Positions 47,053-54,983 of a stretch of DNA of 64,000 nt are shown piece by piece. The DNA is from JANWXD01 sp037446115 (lineage in GTDB: Bacteria; Acidobacteriota; Terriglobia; Bryobacterales; Bryobacteraceae). Numbering within the stretch: the stretch's first letter is position 1; the number at the start of each line of letters is the position of its first letter. The DNA lies in contig JBBIJF010000008.1 in the NCBI GenBank assembly GCA_037446115.1, positions 62,001-126,000 of the forward strand. The letters run 5' to 3'. The notes under the pieces were generated by a model that was not told the DNA's origin, did no database searches, and saw only the letters and a program-made list of their open reading frames with translations. A program made the translations under genes and the position numbers.

Positions 47053-48024
47053 ATGAGTCAGGTTCGAGTTCTCGTAACCGGGGCCGGTGGCTTTATCGGG
47101 CACCACCTGGTCCGTCATCTCAAAGACCGGGGCTACTGGGTGCGGGGGGTGGATCTGAAGCTGCCCGAATTCTGCCCCACCGCCGCGGACGAATTTGAGT
47201 TGTTGGATCTGCGCCGCTGGGAGAACTGCCTGCGGGCCACGCGTGGCGTGGACGAAGTGTATGCTTTGGCCGCGGACATGGGTGGAATGGGATTCATCTC
47301 GTGCCACCATGCACAGATCCTCCACAACAACGCACTGATCAACTTCCATACGCTGGAGGCGGCTCGGCAGAACGGGGTCCGCCGGTACTTGTTCACTTCT
47401 TCGGCGTGCGTGTATCCGGAGTACCGGCAGGCGGCGCCCGACGTGACGCCGCTCAAGGAGGAGGATGCATATCCCGCGTCGCCGCAGGATGCGTACGGCT
47501 GGGAGAAACTCATCGCTGAGCGGCTGTGCCTGCACTATCGCCAGGATTACGGCCTGGAAACGCGGATCGTGCGGTTTCACAACATCTTCGGCCCCTACGG
47601 CACCTGGGAGGGCGGCCGGGAGAAGGCGCCTGCGGCCCTGTGCCGTAAAATTGCGGTCGCCAAGCTCACCGGCAACCCGGAGGTGGAAATCTGGGGCGAC
47701 GGCGAGCAGACGCGATCCTTCTGCTACATCGACGACTGTGTGGAGGGGATCCACCGGCTGATGCGCTCGGACTTTGCCGACCCGCTGAACCTGGGCCAGG
47801 ACCGCATGGTCACCATCAACCAGCTGGCGGACATGATCGCGGCGATTGCAGGCGTTTCGATTGTAAAGCGCCATGTGCCGGGTCCGATGGGGGTGCGCGG
47901 CCGCAACTCCGATAACACCCGGCTGCGCCAGGTCCTGAACTGGGAACCCCAAGTCTCACTGGAGGAAGGTCTGGCGCGGACCTATGCCTGGATTGAGGCT
48001 CAGGTGCGCAGGCGTCTTTCCTAG
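47053..48024 (+). CDS. GDP-mannose 3,5-epimerase homologue
   Basis: A 323-residue extended short-chain dehydrogenase/epimerase. Rossmann motif VLVTGAGGFIGHHL. It follows the plant GDP-mannose 3,5-epimerase (GME) closely: AADMGGMGFISCHHAQILHN, SSACVYPEYRQ, PQDAYGWEKLIAERLC, RFHNIFGPYGTWEGGREKAP, GDGEQTRSFCYIDDCVEG and GPMGVRGRNSDNTRLRQ. Cys119, Tyr148, Lys152 and Lys191 correspond to Arabidopsis Cys145, Tyr174, Lys178 and Lys217, all with the same offset of 26. GME makes GDP-L-galactose from GDP-D-mannose. It follows the nucleotide-sugar dehydrogenase by 9 bases. Confidence 0.88.
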   Translation: MSQVRVLVTGAGGFIGHHLVRHLKDRGYWVRGVDLKLPEFCPTAADEFELLDLRRWENCLRATRGVDEVYALAADMGGMGFISCHHAQILHNNALINFHTLEAARQNGVRRYLFTSSACVYPEYRQAAPDVTPLKEEDAYPASPQDAYGWEKLIAERLCLHYRQDYGLETRIVRFHNIFGPYGTWEGGREKAPAALCRKIAVAKLTGNPEVEIWGDGEQTRSFCYIDDCVEGIHRLMRSDFADPLNLGQDRMVTINQLADMIAAIAGVSIVKRHVPGPMGVRGRNSDNTRLRQVLNWEPQVSLEEGLARTYAWIEAQVRRRLS

Positions 48025-48147
48025 TACTCCCCTACCTCGGCCTTTGCAGTACCAAACTAATGAAGTTGTAGAACCAACGGCTCTTGTCCGCCCGAGTGTT
48101 CCTCTTTAAACTTCAGTTATGAGAGACCAGATCTTCGGCGGTGCCCC

Positions 48148-48792
48148 ATGAACCGGCTGGGCTTGATGGTTTGTCTGCTCCTCGGGGCAGGATGTGCCGG
48201 AGCTTCCGTGATCACATTCGGTGAACCGGGCCTGCTCCTCGGCGACCCGCTTTCGACCCAACTGGCGCCCTTTGGGGTGCTTTTCAGCGTCAGTGGAGGC
48301 ACGGCGCTGATCGGCGGGCCGTTCCTGCCCCCGGCAGGGTCTACGGTTTCGGGGCAGTATTTGATGGTGAACACCTGTCATTATCTTGCCTCTTCCTGTT
48401 CAGGGTCTCCCGCCGTGCTCTCGATCTTCTTCGTTTCACCTTCAGATCCCAACCATCGGGGCTTCGTGGACGGATCTACGATCTTCCTCGATCTGTGGGA
48501 CACCAATGCGAACCCGTCACCCCGCGTGATCGTTCACGCCTACGATGTGCTCGGCACTCATTTGGGAACCCTCCATCTGCTTCCCGAGTTCGCCAATAGC
48601 CTCGGGGGTCTGACCGGGCCTGTGCACCGGCTTGAGATCGTGGATCATGGCGCCGACGGCCATGTGATTGACAACTTGCGGTACGGGCCGATCACTCCGG
48701 TGCCCGAGCCCTTCTCCGCAGTGCTTACCGGGTTAGGTCTTGCGGGTCTCGGTCTTTATCGCCGGAGAGCCGGTAGGCGCTTCGGACGCTAG
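48148..48792 (+). CDS. PEP-CTERM sorting domain protein
   Basis: A 214-residue exported protein. Signal peptide MNRLGLMVCLLLGAGCAGAS, then a beta-rich body of unknown function with Cys in NTCHYLASSCSGS, and a C-terminal sorting signal: VPEPFSAVLTGLGLAGLGLY followed by RRRAGRR. Exosortase cleaves such tails. The body has the pattern of small PEP-CTERM adhesin-like proteins. Last 4 bases overlap the convergent radical SAM gene. The upstream 123 bases hold no gene; a promoter there is unclear. Confidence 0.82.
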   Translation: MNRLGLMVCLLLGAGCAGASVITFGEPGLLLGDPLSTQLAPFGVLFSVSGGTALIGGPFLPPAGSTVSGQYLMVNTCHYLASSCSGSPAVLSIFFVSPSDPNHRGFVDGSTIFLDLWDTNANPSPRVIVHAYDVLGTHLGTLHLLPEFANSLGGLTGPVHRLEIVDHGADGHVIDNLRYGPITPVPEPFSAVLTGLGLAGLGLYRRRAGRRFGR

Positions 48793-49829
48793 TTTGACCC
48801 GGTTTCAATCCTGACAAGCCGCGAGTCGCCCGCGCCCACGGGGAGCGCGGGACGGACTGTCTGGGGGGCCCTCCAGAAATCGATGTACGAGATCTGGTGG
48901 ACGCAGGAGACCGTGCAGTAGGGGGCGCAGCCCTTCTCGGTAACGAACTCCCGCCGAATGTCTTCGATGGTGTACTGTTCGAGCGGTTTTGCGGGGTAGC
49001 CCCGCTGTTGCGAGCAGTAATGCACGAGGCCGTCTTCGCAGATGTAAAGATAGCGGGCGCCTGCCCGGCAGCGCCACCGGCTCGGGCGCCCGTGTGCAAT
49101 GTCGTCCTGAAAATAGTTGATCTGGGCGTAGCTGCGCTTTTCGAGCTTCTTCATCTCCAGATAAACCTGCCGCTCGATCTCATTTAAGGGCCGCAGCTGC
49201 CCGCCGCCGTCGTGGATGATTCCCACGGTCGAGGTGAAACCCAGCTCGACGGCGCGGCGCCCGATGACGAGAGCATCGGCCGGATTGCGGATGCCGCCCC
49301 CCACCACCGAATTGATGTTGACGTGAAACTCCGCGTATTCGGCCAGGAGGCGGAGCTTCTTGTCCAGCGTCTTCAGGCTCTTTTTGGAGACCTCGTCCGG
49401 GGTGACATTGTCAATGCTGATCTGAAGATGGTCGAGTCCTGCGCGATTGAGTTGTCGGATTCGCTCCGCCGTGAGCAGGAAGCCGTTCGTGATCAGGCCT
49501 GCGATCATTCCGCGCCTGCGAATGTGCCGGATCACCTCGTCCAGCTCGGGGTGGAGCAGGGGCTCGCCGCCGCTGATCGTGACTATCTCGACTCCCAGGC
49601 CACGCAGAAGATCCACGCGGCGCCGCAGGGTGTCGATGGGCACCGGCGGGGAGTAATCATCGTACTCGTTGCAGTAGGCACAGGAGAGATTGCAGCGGCG
49701 GATGGGGATCAAGTGGGCCAGGATCGCGTGATCGGTGGAGATCAATCCCCGCGCGATCATCCGCAGTTCCCGATAACGCCGGTGAACCGCCTTCAGACGC
49801 CTCCGCCACAACAAGTCCGCCTTTGGCAT
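48789..49829 (-). CDS. Radical SAM protein with C-terminal Cys cluster
   Basis: A 346-residue enzyme. RRCNLSCAYCNEYDD holds the CxxxCxxC that binds the 4Fe-4S cluster and S-adenosylmethionine; VEIVTISGGEPLLHPELDEV carries the GGEP motif. The C-terminal third has CRAGARYLYICEDG, HYCSQQRGYP and CAPYCTVSCVHQ, a SPASM-like set that would bind auxiliary clusters. Such enzymes modify peptides or cofactors; no precursor peptide gene is recognised beside it. TAATAT lies about 15 bases upstream of its ATG. Substrate unknown. Confidence 0.88.
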   Translation of the reverse strand: MPKADLLWRRRLKAVHRRYRELRMIARGLISTDHAILAHLIPIRRCNLSCAYCNEYDDYSPPVPIDTLRRRVDLLRGLGVEIVTISGGEPLLHPELDEVIRHIRRRGMIAGLITNGFLLTAERIRQLNRAGLDHLQISIDNVTPDEVSKKSLKTLDKKLRLLAEYAEFHVNINSVVGGGIRNPADALVIGRRAVELGFTSTVGIIHDGGGQLRPLNEIERQVYLEMKKLEKRSYAQINYFQDDIAHGRPSRWRCRAGARYLYICEDGLVHYCSQQRGYPAKPLEQYTIEDIRREFVTEKGCAPYCTVSCVHQISYIDFWRAPQTVRPALPVGAGDSRLVRIETGSN

Positions 49830-49950
49830 ACCACAGCAGCCTCATATTACAGCACGGAAACCAACGGGTTGCGAAGACTCTGACGGCTGGCTGCTCCTTT
49901 TCGCGCCCGAACGGGGAAAATTCGCGATTTGAGGGCGGGGTCGGCGCCCT

Positions 49951-50730
49951 TTACGGTTTGGGCGGAGACTTGCTCTCCACCGGCTCGCCGTACTTGACTT
50001 CGGCTTCGGCTTTGAACTGCTTGTAGTCTTCGTACCGGACGATCATGCGGATGGGTTGCCGCAGGCCGGATTGAAATACGAGCACATCGTCGGCCCGGGT
50101 GTAGGTCGGAAACCAGTACTTGCCGTCAATCTGCTCGCGGTAGGTCTCAAATTTCGGGAACTGATTGTCGGAATTCTTCTTGAGCAACCCCACGCCGCGT
50201 CCGTAGGTCTTTACGATTTGCAGGTCCCGGTCGTCCACCCAGATCTGGCCTTGGAAGTACCGCTGCCCCGGCTCCAGCTTTTTCGGCTTGACGGCAAACA
50301 CGTAACAGGAGATCTCGTCAACCATCTGGCGCCCGAGATAACGGATGTGATACTTCGGCAGTTCATTGGTGGTGAGGACGAAGGGCTGCACGTTGCGCAG
50401 GTCCTGTTCATCTTCCGGCGTCAGTATCAGATTCTTCAGCGTCGAGACCGGGGCGTATACGACGCGTTCCGTGCGTTTACCCTCCGGAGAGAAGATAATG
50501 TCGGAGACCATTTCGTGCTTGCCGATGACGCGGCCCGTTTCCGACAGCTCCTGAATGCGAAACGTCTGGCGGTAGGTATAGTTTTCGCGTGCCCGGGCGA
50601 ATTCCGCCTCCTTGGCGGCGAACTTCTCGATGATGGCCTGGATTTCGGCCTCGCTCGGATCGGGCTTGGAGTCGCCGCCGCTTAGGCCGGCGAGTCCTGC
50701 CAGCGCCAGACCCAGTACCCGGTAGTGCAT
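49951..50730 (-). CDS. Exported LolA-like/outer-membrane lipoprotein-sorting-type protein
   Basis: A 259-residue protein from ATG 50730 (SD GAGGGAG). Signal peptide HYRVLGLALAGLAGLSGG, then a coiled start (IQAIIEKFAAKEAEFARARE) and a long beta-sheet domain (IWVDDRDLQIVKTYGRGVG, KYWFPTYTRADDVLVF) that resembles the half-barrel of LolA/LolB and of acidobacterial outer membrane lipoprotein-sorting proteins. It may carry lipids or lipoproteins in the periplasm; this is inferred from fold only. It lies 34 bases downstream of the acyl-CoA dehydrogenase gene. Confidence 0.7.
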   Translation of the reverse strand: MHYRVLGLALAGLAGLSGGDSKPDPSEAEIQAIIEKFAAKEAEFARARENYTYRQTFRIQELSETGRVIGKHEMVSDIIFSPEGKRTERVVYAPVSTLKNLILTPEDEQDLRNVQPFVLTTNELPKYHIRYLGRQMVDEISCYVFAVKPKKLEPGQRYFQGQIWVDDRDLQIVKTYGRGVGLLKKNSDNQFPKFETYREQIDGKYWFPTYTRADDVLVFQSGLRQPIRMIVRYEDYKQFKAEAEVKYGEPVESKSPPKP

Positions 50731-50764
50731 TGCTCTCCCTCTTCCCATTCGGACGCCGGCCCCT

Positions 50765-51943
50765 TTAGACCGGTTTCCCCAGAATCTGCCTCGCAATGGT
50801 TGCCAGCTGCATGTTACTGGTGCCCTCGTAGATCCGGCCGATCTTGGCATCGCGGTAGAGTTTTTCGACCGGGTAATCCTTGGTGAAGCCGACTCCTCCG
50901 AAAATCTCCACAGCTTTGGAAGCCACCTGCTCGGCGATCTCGGAACTGTAGTATTTGGCCATGGCGGCCTCCGTCACGAAGGGCAACCCCGCATCCCGGA
51001 GGCGGGCGGCATTGTAAGTCAGCAGGCGCGCGGCTTCCAGTTCGGTGGCCATCCGGGCCAGGTCAAACTGGACCGCCTGGAACTCCGCAATGGGCTTGCC
51101 GAACTGTTTTCGCTGCCGCGCGTAGGCGATGGCGTGTTCCAGGGCCGCCCGCGCCAAGCCGGTCATCTGGGCCGCGATGGCGATGCGCCCTTCGTTCAGC
51201 GTCTCGATGGCAATCTTGTATCCTTTGCCGACCTCCCCCATCACATTGCTTTTCGGCACACGGCAGTTTTCGAGAATCAATTCGCAGGTCGAGGAGGCGC
51301 GGATGCCCAGCTTGTCTTCTTTCTTGCCGACCTGAAAGCCCGGAAAATCGCGCTCGACGAGGAAACAGGTGATCCCGCGGTAGCCGGCCTCCGGATTGGC
51401 GTTGGCGAACAGGACGAAAAGCCCGGCCTCGGCCGCGTTGGTGATCCACAGCTTCCGCCCCGTGATCAGGAACGCATCGTCTTGTTCGATGGCTCGAGTG
51501 GTCAACGCAAAGGCGTCCGAGCCGGCGCCCGCTTCTGAAAGCGCGTAGGCTCCGACGGTTCCGGTGGCCAGCCGCGGCAGGTAGCGCCGTTTCTGCTCCT
51601 CGCTGCCCCACCGCAGAAGTGCGTTGTTGACCAGCGTATTCTGTACGTCCACGACCACGGCCGCGGCTGGGTCCACGGCGGCGATCTCTTCGACCGCCAG
51701 CACGGCCAGAAAAAAGGTACCGCCCTGCCCGCCGTACTCCTCCGGGATTTCGATCCCCATCAGGCCCAGGTCGAAGAACTGGCGGATCAGCTCGGACGAC
51801 ATCACGCCCTCCTCGTCCATGCGGCGCACATGGGGCGCAACCTGCTCGCGCGCGAACTGGCGGACCGTAGCCTGGAACAACCTCTCCTCTTCACTCAAGA
51901 CCGTGAGGGGCCGGACCAGGCCGGATTCCAGGGCAGCCGACAT
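50765..51943 (-). CDS. Acyl-CoA dehydrogenase
   Basis: A 392-residue FAD enzyme that makes the trans-2,3 double bond of acyl-CoA in fatty or branched-chain acid oxidation. Motifs YALSEAGAGSDAFALTTRA, GLFVLFANANPEAG, AIAYARQRKQFGKPIAEFQ and the C-terminal IYEGTSNMQLATIARQIL, with the catalytic base Glu373. Length is normal. TGATAGCAT (extended -10) ends 7 bases before the ATG and there is no SD, which predicts a leaderless mRNA. Chain-length specificity is not deducible. Confidence 0.95.
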   Translation of the reverse strand: MSAALESGLVRPLTVLSEEERLFQATVRQFAREQVAPHVRRMDEEGVMSSELIRQFFDLGLMGIEIPEEYGGQGGTFFLAVLAVEEIAAVDPAAAVVVDVQNTLVNNALLRWGSEEQKRRYLPRLATGTVGAYALSEAGAGSDAFALTTRAIEQDDAFLITGRKLWITNAAEAGLFVLFANANPEAGYRGITCFLVERDFPGFQVGKKEDKLGIRASSTCELILENCRVPKSNVMGEVGKGYKIAIETLNEGRIAIAAQMTGLARAALEHAIAYARQRKQFGKPIAEFQAVQFDLARMATELEAARLLTYNAARLRDAGLPFVTEAAMAKYYSSEIAEQVASKAVEIFGGVGFTKDYPVEKLYRDAKIGRIYEGTSNMQLATIARQILGKPV

Positions 51944-51950
51944 ACCATTG

Positions 51951-52001
51951 ATGCTATCAGTCTAGCGCCGGCGGCGGCGCAGCAGCGCGGCACGGTACAA
52001 T
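51951..52001. promoter_or_regulatory. Divergent leaderless promoters
   Basis: Leftward: extended -10 TGA-TAGCAT (51959-51951), 7 bases before the acyl-CoA dehydrogenase ATG. Rightward: -10 TACAAT (51996-52001), 8 bases before the ATG of the small amidase partner at 52010. Both genes lack a Shine-Dalgarno. The intergenic distance is 66 bases. Confidence 0.6.
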
Positions 52002-52009
52002 ACGCCTCG

Positions 52010-52207
52010 ATGTCCGGCGGCGTCAAATGCAGAGATTGGAAGCGCATTGCCGAGGGCCTGCAGCTTGGAATCCCGGAAGCGGACCTGGATCGGATCACTG
52101 CGGTGCTCGATGCCCTGGAAGCGGCATTCCGCCCGCTGGCGGCCTCCCTTCCGTTCGAGGTTGAACCGGCCGTGATATTTTCGTGCGAGACCGAGGGGAT
52201 CCCATGA
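52010..52207 (+). CDS. GatC/AtzG-like small amidase partner
   Basis: A 65-residue protein that overlaps the amidase start (ATGA at 52204). RIAEGLQLGIPEADLDRITA and VLDALEAAFRPLAASLP, ending VEPAVIFSCETEG, follow the GatC-like plan and especially the DUF4089/AtzG pattern with E-P-A-x-x-F near the end. GatC stabilises GatA in the Asp/Glu-tRNA amidotransferase; AtzG does the same for the amidase AtzE. TACAAT 8 bases upstream and no SD: leaderless start. No gatB is nearby. Confidence 0.68.
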   Translation: MSGGVKCRDWKRIAEGLQLGIPEADLDRITAVLDALEAAFRPLAASLPFEVEPAVIFSCETEGIP

Positions 52208-53586
52208 CCATTCAGCAAGCCGCAGCCGGCCTGCGCGAGCGCCGTGTCTCAGCGGCGGAACTCACCGAAGCCGCTCTCGATCGCGCCCGGCGACTGACCG
52301 AGCTTAATGCCTTCATCACGGTGCTCGAGGACCGCGCCCGGAAGCAGGCGCGCCAGCGGGATGAAGAGCTCGCCCGCGGGCAAGATCGCGGCCCTCTGCA
52401 CGGCATTCCGGTGGCGTTGAAGGATGTGTTTTGTACGAAGGGGATTCGCACGACGTGCGGCTCCCGGATCTTTGCCGACTACGTGCCGGACCGCGATGCC
52501 GCGGTCGTGGAGCGGCTGGAAGCGGCAGGCGCGGTGCTGATCGGCAAAACCAACATGCACGAGCTGGCTTTCGGTATCACGTCGAGTAATCCTCATTTCG
52601 GCGCTGTGCGCAACCCCTGGGATCTTCAGCGAATCCCGGGCGGCTCCAGCGGCGGCTCAGGCGCCGCGGTTGCCGCCGGCATGGTGTTCATGGCCATGGG
52701 AAGCGACACCGGCGGCTCGATCCGGATTCCGGCGGCCTTCTGCGGCACGGTGGGACTGAAACCCACTTTCGGGCGTGTGAGCCGCTACGGCGTCATGCCG
52801 CTCGATTTCACCCTCGACCACATGGGTCCGCTCACGCGCTGCGTGCGGGATGCCGCCATCACCCTGTGGGCGATTGCAGGCCACGATCCCCGCGACGATA
52901 CGTCCAGCCGCCGGCCCGTCGAGCCCTATGTGCCGCCCCGAGAGGTGAGCCTGGCCGGCGTGCGGATCGGATTGCCGGAGAATTTCTATTTCGAGCGGGT
53001 GGATCCGGAGGCGGCTGCGGCCGTACACCGCATGGCTCGCCTGGCGGAGTCGCTTGGAGCGCACATCGTTCCCGTGCGGGTTCCCGACATCGCCGCCATG
53101 AACACGGTCGGCCGGATTATCGTCCAAGCCGAGGCGGCGGCGTTGATGGAACGCTATGCGAACCGCCGTGAAGACTTCGGCGCCGACGTGCGGGCGCTGC
53201 TCGACCAGGGCCGGCTGCTTCCCGCGACGGATTATATCAACGCCCAGCGGCTGCGGCGGTTGATGCGGAACCAATTCCGGGGCGTTTTCGGGGCGGCGGA
53301 TTGCCTGCTGACGCCGACGACGCCCTCGGCGGCGCCGCGGATCGGCCAGAGCACCGTGGAGTTCGACGGCGCCGAGGAAGACGTGCGGCTGGCCTCCACC
53401 CGTCTGGTGCGCGCCGTCAACGTGCTGGGCCTTCCGGCCTTGTCTTTACCTTGCGGGTTCGATCGCCAGGGCCTGCCGCTCGGCCTCCAGATCATCGGCC
53501 GCCCGTTCGAGGAAGCGTTCCTATTCCGGGTGGCGGCGGCGCTCGAGGACGCCACGGATTTCCACGACCGGAAGCCCGCACTATAA
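52204..53586 (+). CDS. Amidase of the amidase-signature family (GatA/AtzE-like)
   Basis: A 460-residue serine amidase with the Ser-cisSer-Lys triad: Lys73 in VALKDVFCTKGI, cis-Ser149 in GGSSGGSGAAVAAGM and nucleophile Ser172 in SDTGGSIRIPAAFCG. Family length; C-terminal LPALSLPCGFDRQGLPLGLQ typical. Translation is coupled to the 65-residue partner by ATGA. It could be a GatA, but with the AtzG-like partner and no gatB it is more likely a metabolic amidase (AtzE-like). Substrate not deducible. Confidence 0.92.
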   Translation: MTIQQAAAGLRERRVSAAELTEAALDRARRLTELNAFITVLEDRARKQARQRDEELARGQDRGPLHGIPVALKDVFCTKGIRTTCGSRIFADYVPDRDAAVVERLEAAGAVLIGKTNMHELAFGITSSNPHFGAVRNPWDLQRIPGGSSGGSGAAVAAGMVFMAMGSDTGGSIRIPAAFCGTVGLKPTFGRVSRYGVMPLDFTLDHMGPLTRCVRDAAITLWAIAGHDPRDDTSSRRPVEPYVPPREVSLAGVRIGLPENFYFERVDPEAAAAVHRMARLAESLGAHIVPVRVPDIAAMNTVGRIIVQAEAAALMERYANRREDFGADVRALLDQGRLLPATDYINAQRLRRLMRNQFRGVFGAADCLLTPTTPSAAPRIGQSTVEFDGAEEDVRLASTRLVRAVNVLGLPALSLPCGFDRQGLPLGLQIIGRPFEEAFLFRVAAALEDATDFHDRKPAL

Positions 53587-53587
53587 T
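53582..53587 (+). promoter_or_regulatory. -10 element TATAAT of the oxidoreductase gene
   Basis: Consensus TATAAT overlaps the amidase stop codon region, 24 bases before the ATG at 53611, which also has GGGAGG. A TTTCCA at the -35 distance is weak. Confidence 0.5.
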
Positions 53588-53610
53588 GGGGGGCAACGGG
53601 AGGTAAACGG

Positions 53611-54927
53611 ATGGACCTCAGCCGCCGGAGTTTCCTTCAGGGCAGCGCCACGCTCGCCGCAGCCGCGGCGCGCCCGTCCAGGGCTTTTGCAGCCAACGAC
53701 CGAATCCAGTTTGGCTTCATCGGCACCGGCGCACGCGCCCACGAACTCATCGAGGCGCTGCTCAAGCACGACGGTGTCGAGATCGTCGGTGTGGTGGACG
53801 CCTACAAGGGCCGCGTGGAGCGGGCGATTGAGCGCACCAAGGGCCGCGCGAAAGCTTACAAGCATTACACCGACCTGCTGGCCGACAAGTCCATTGACGC
53901 CGTCGTGATCGCGACTCCCGATCACTGGCACCACCGGATGATTCTCGATGCGATCGCGGCCGGCAAGGACGTTTACTGCGAGAAGCCCATGACCTACCGC
54001 TCCTCGGAGGGAGTAGAAATCATCAAGGCGGCACGGGCGGCTGAGCGCATCGTGCAGGTCGGCAGCCAGGGTATGAGCGGCGAGATCCAGCGCAAGGCCA
54101 AGGAAATCATCCGCCAGGGCAAGCTCGGGCAGATCACGATCATCCGCGCCGCGTACAACCGCAACACGGCCTCCGGCGCCTGGATTTATCCAATTCCCCC
54201 GGACGCCTCGCCCCAGACCGTGGACTGGGAGATGTTCCTGGGGCCCGCTCCCAAGCGGCCGTTCAGCTTGGAGCGGTTCTTCCGCTGGCGCTGCTATGAA
54301 GACTACTCCGGAGGCATTGCCACCGATTTGTTCGTACATCTGTGCACCACGATCCACTTTCTGATGGACGCCAAGATGGCGGCCAAGGCCGTGGCCATGG
54401 GCCAGCTGTATCGCTGGAAGGAAAGCCGTGAGGTTCCTGACACGCTGAACGCCATCCTGGAGTACCCGGAAGGGTTTGTCGTGAACCTCAGTTCCACGTT
54501 CAATAATCAGATCTCCGCCGAAGGGAGCTTCCAGATTCTGGGCACGGAAGGGAGCCTGACGATCGGCTGGGACGGCCTGACGTTCTACCCGGAAAACGCT
54601 ATTGAGGACAACCGCTGGATCGTCGAGAGCTGGCCCCGGGCGCTCGAGGAAGCGTACTACCGGGATCCGAAGGTGCAGGCCGCCGAACTGCCGGCCACGT
54701 GGAAGCCGCGTGTCGTTCCGGGCATCGAACAGTACCGCGCCCAAGGTTGGGACCCCACGGTTTCCCACTTTGGGCACTTTTTGGAATCCATCCGCACGCG
54801 CAAGCCCTATTGGCAGGATGCCGCCGCCGGCCACCATGCGGCCGCCTGCGCCCATATGATCAATCTGGCGGCCAAGCAGCAACGGCTGGTCGAGTGGGAT
54901 TTTACGCGGGATGACATCAAGGCCTAA
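53611..54927 (+). CDS. Tat-exported Gfo/Idh/MocA family oxidoreductase
   Basis: A 438-residue NAD(P)-dependent oxidoreductase. It begins with a Tat signal (SRRSFLQGSATLAAAAA, cleaved after about AFA), so it is exported folded with its cofactor. Rossmann motif IQFGFIGTGARAHELIEAL, dinucleotide contact VVDAYKGR, and the substrate-site CEKPMTYRSSEGVEI. The C-terminal domain has the family beta-sheet. Such exported members act on sugars or glycoside derivatives, often as NAD-bound self-recycling enzymes. Substrate unknown. It lies 56 bases before the exosortase gene. Confidence 0.9.
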   Translation: MDLSRRSFLQGSATLAAAAARPSRAFAANDRIQFGFIGTGARAHELIEALLKHDGVEIVGVVDAYKGRVERAIERTKGRAKAYKHYTDLLADKSIDAVVIATPDHWHHRMILDAIAAGKDVYCEKPMTYRSSEGVEIIKAARAAERIVQVGSQGMSGEIQRKAKEIIRQGKLGQITIIRAAYNRNTASGAWIYPIPPDASPQTVDWEMFLGPAPKRPFSLERFFRWRCYEDYSGGIATDLFVHLCTTIHFLMDAKMAAKAVAMGQLYRWKESREVPDTLNAILEYPEGFVVNLSSTFNNQISAEGSFQILGTEGSLTIGWDGLTFYPENAIEDNRWIVESWPRALEEAYYRDPKVQAAELPATWKPRVVPGIEQYRAQGWDPTVSHFGHFLESIRTRKPYWQDAAAGHHAAACAHMINLAAKQQRLVEWDFTRDDIKA

Positions 54928-54983
54928 AGTCTCGGCCGCGTTGCGCCGTAGCTATCATAAGTCGTAGTCAAGGCATCCCGCGC

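Noticed and set aside
48025..48147. Sigma-54 promoter before the PEP-CTERM gene
   Set aside because: GG and GC pairs are present but with wrong spacing (5 rather than 10 bases).
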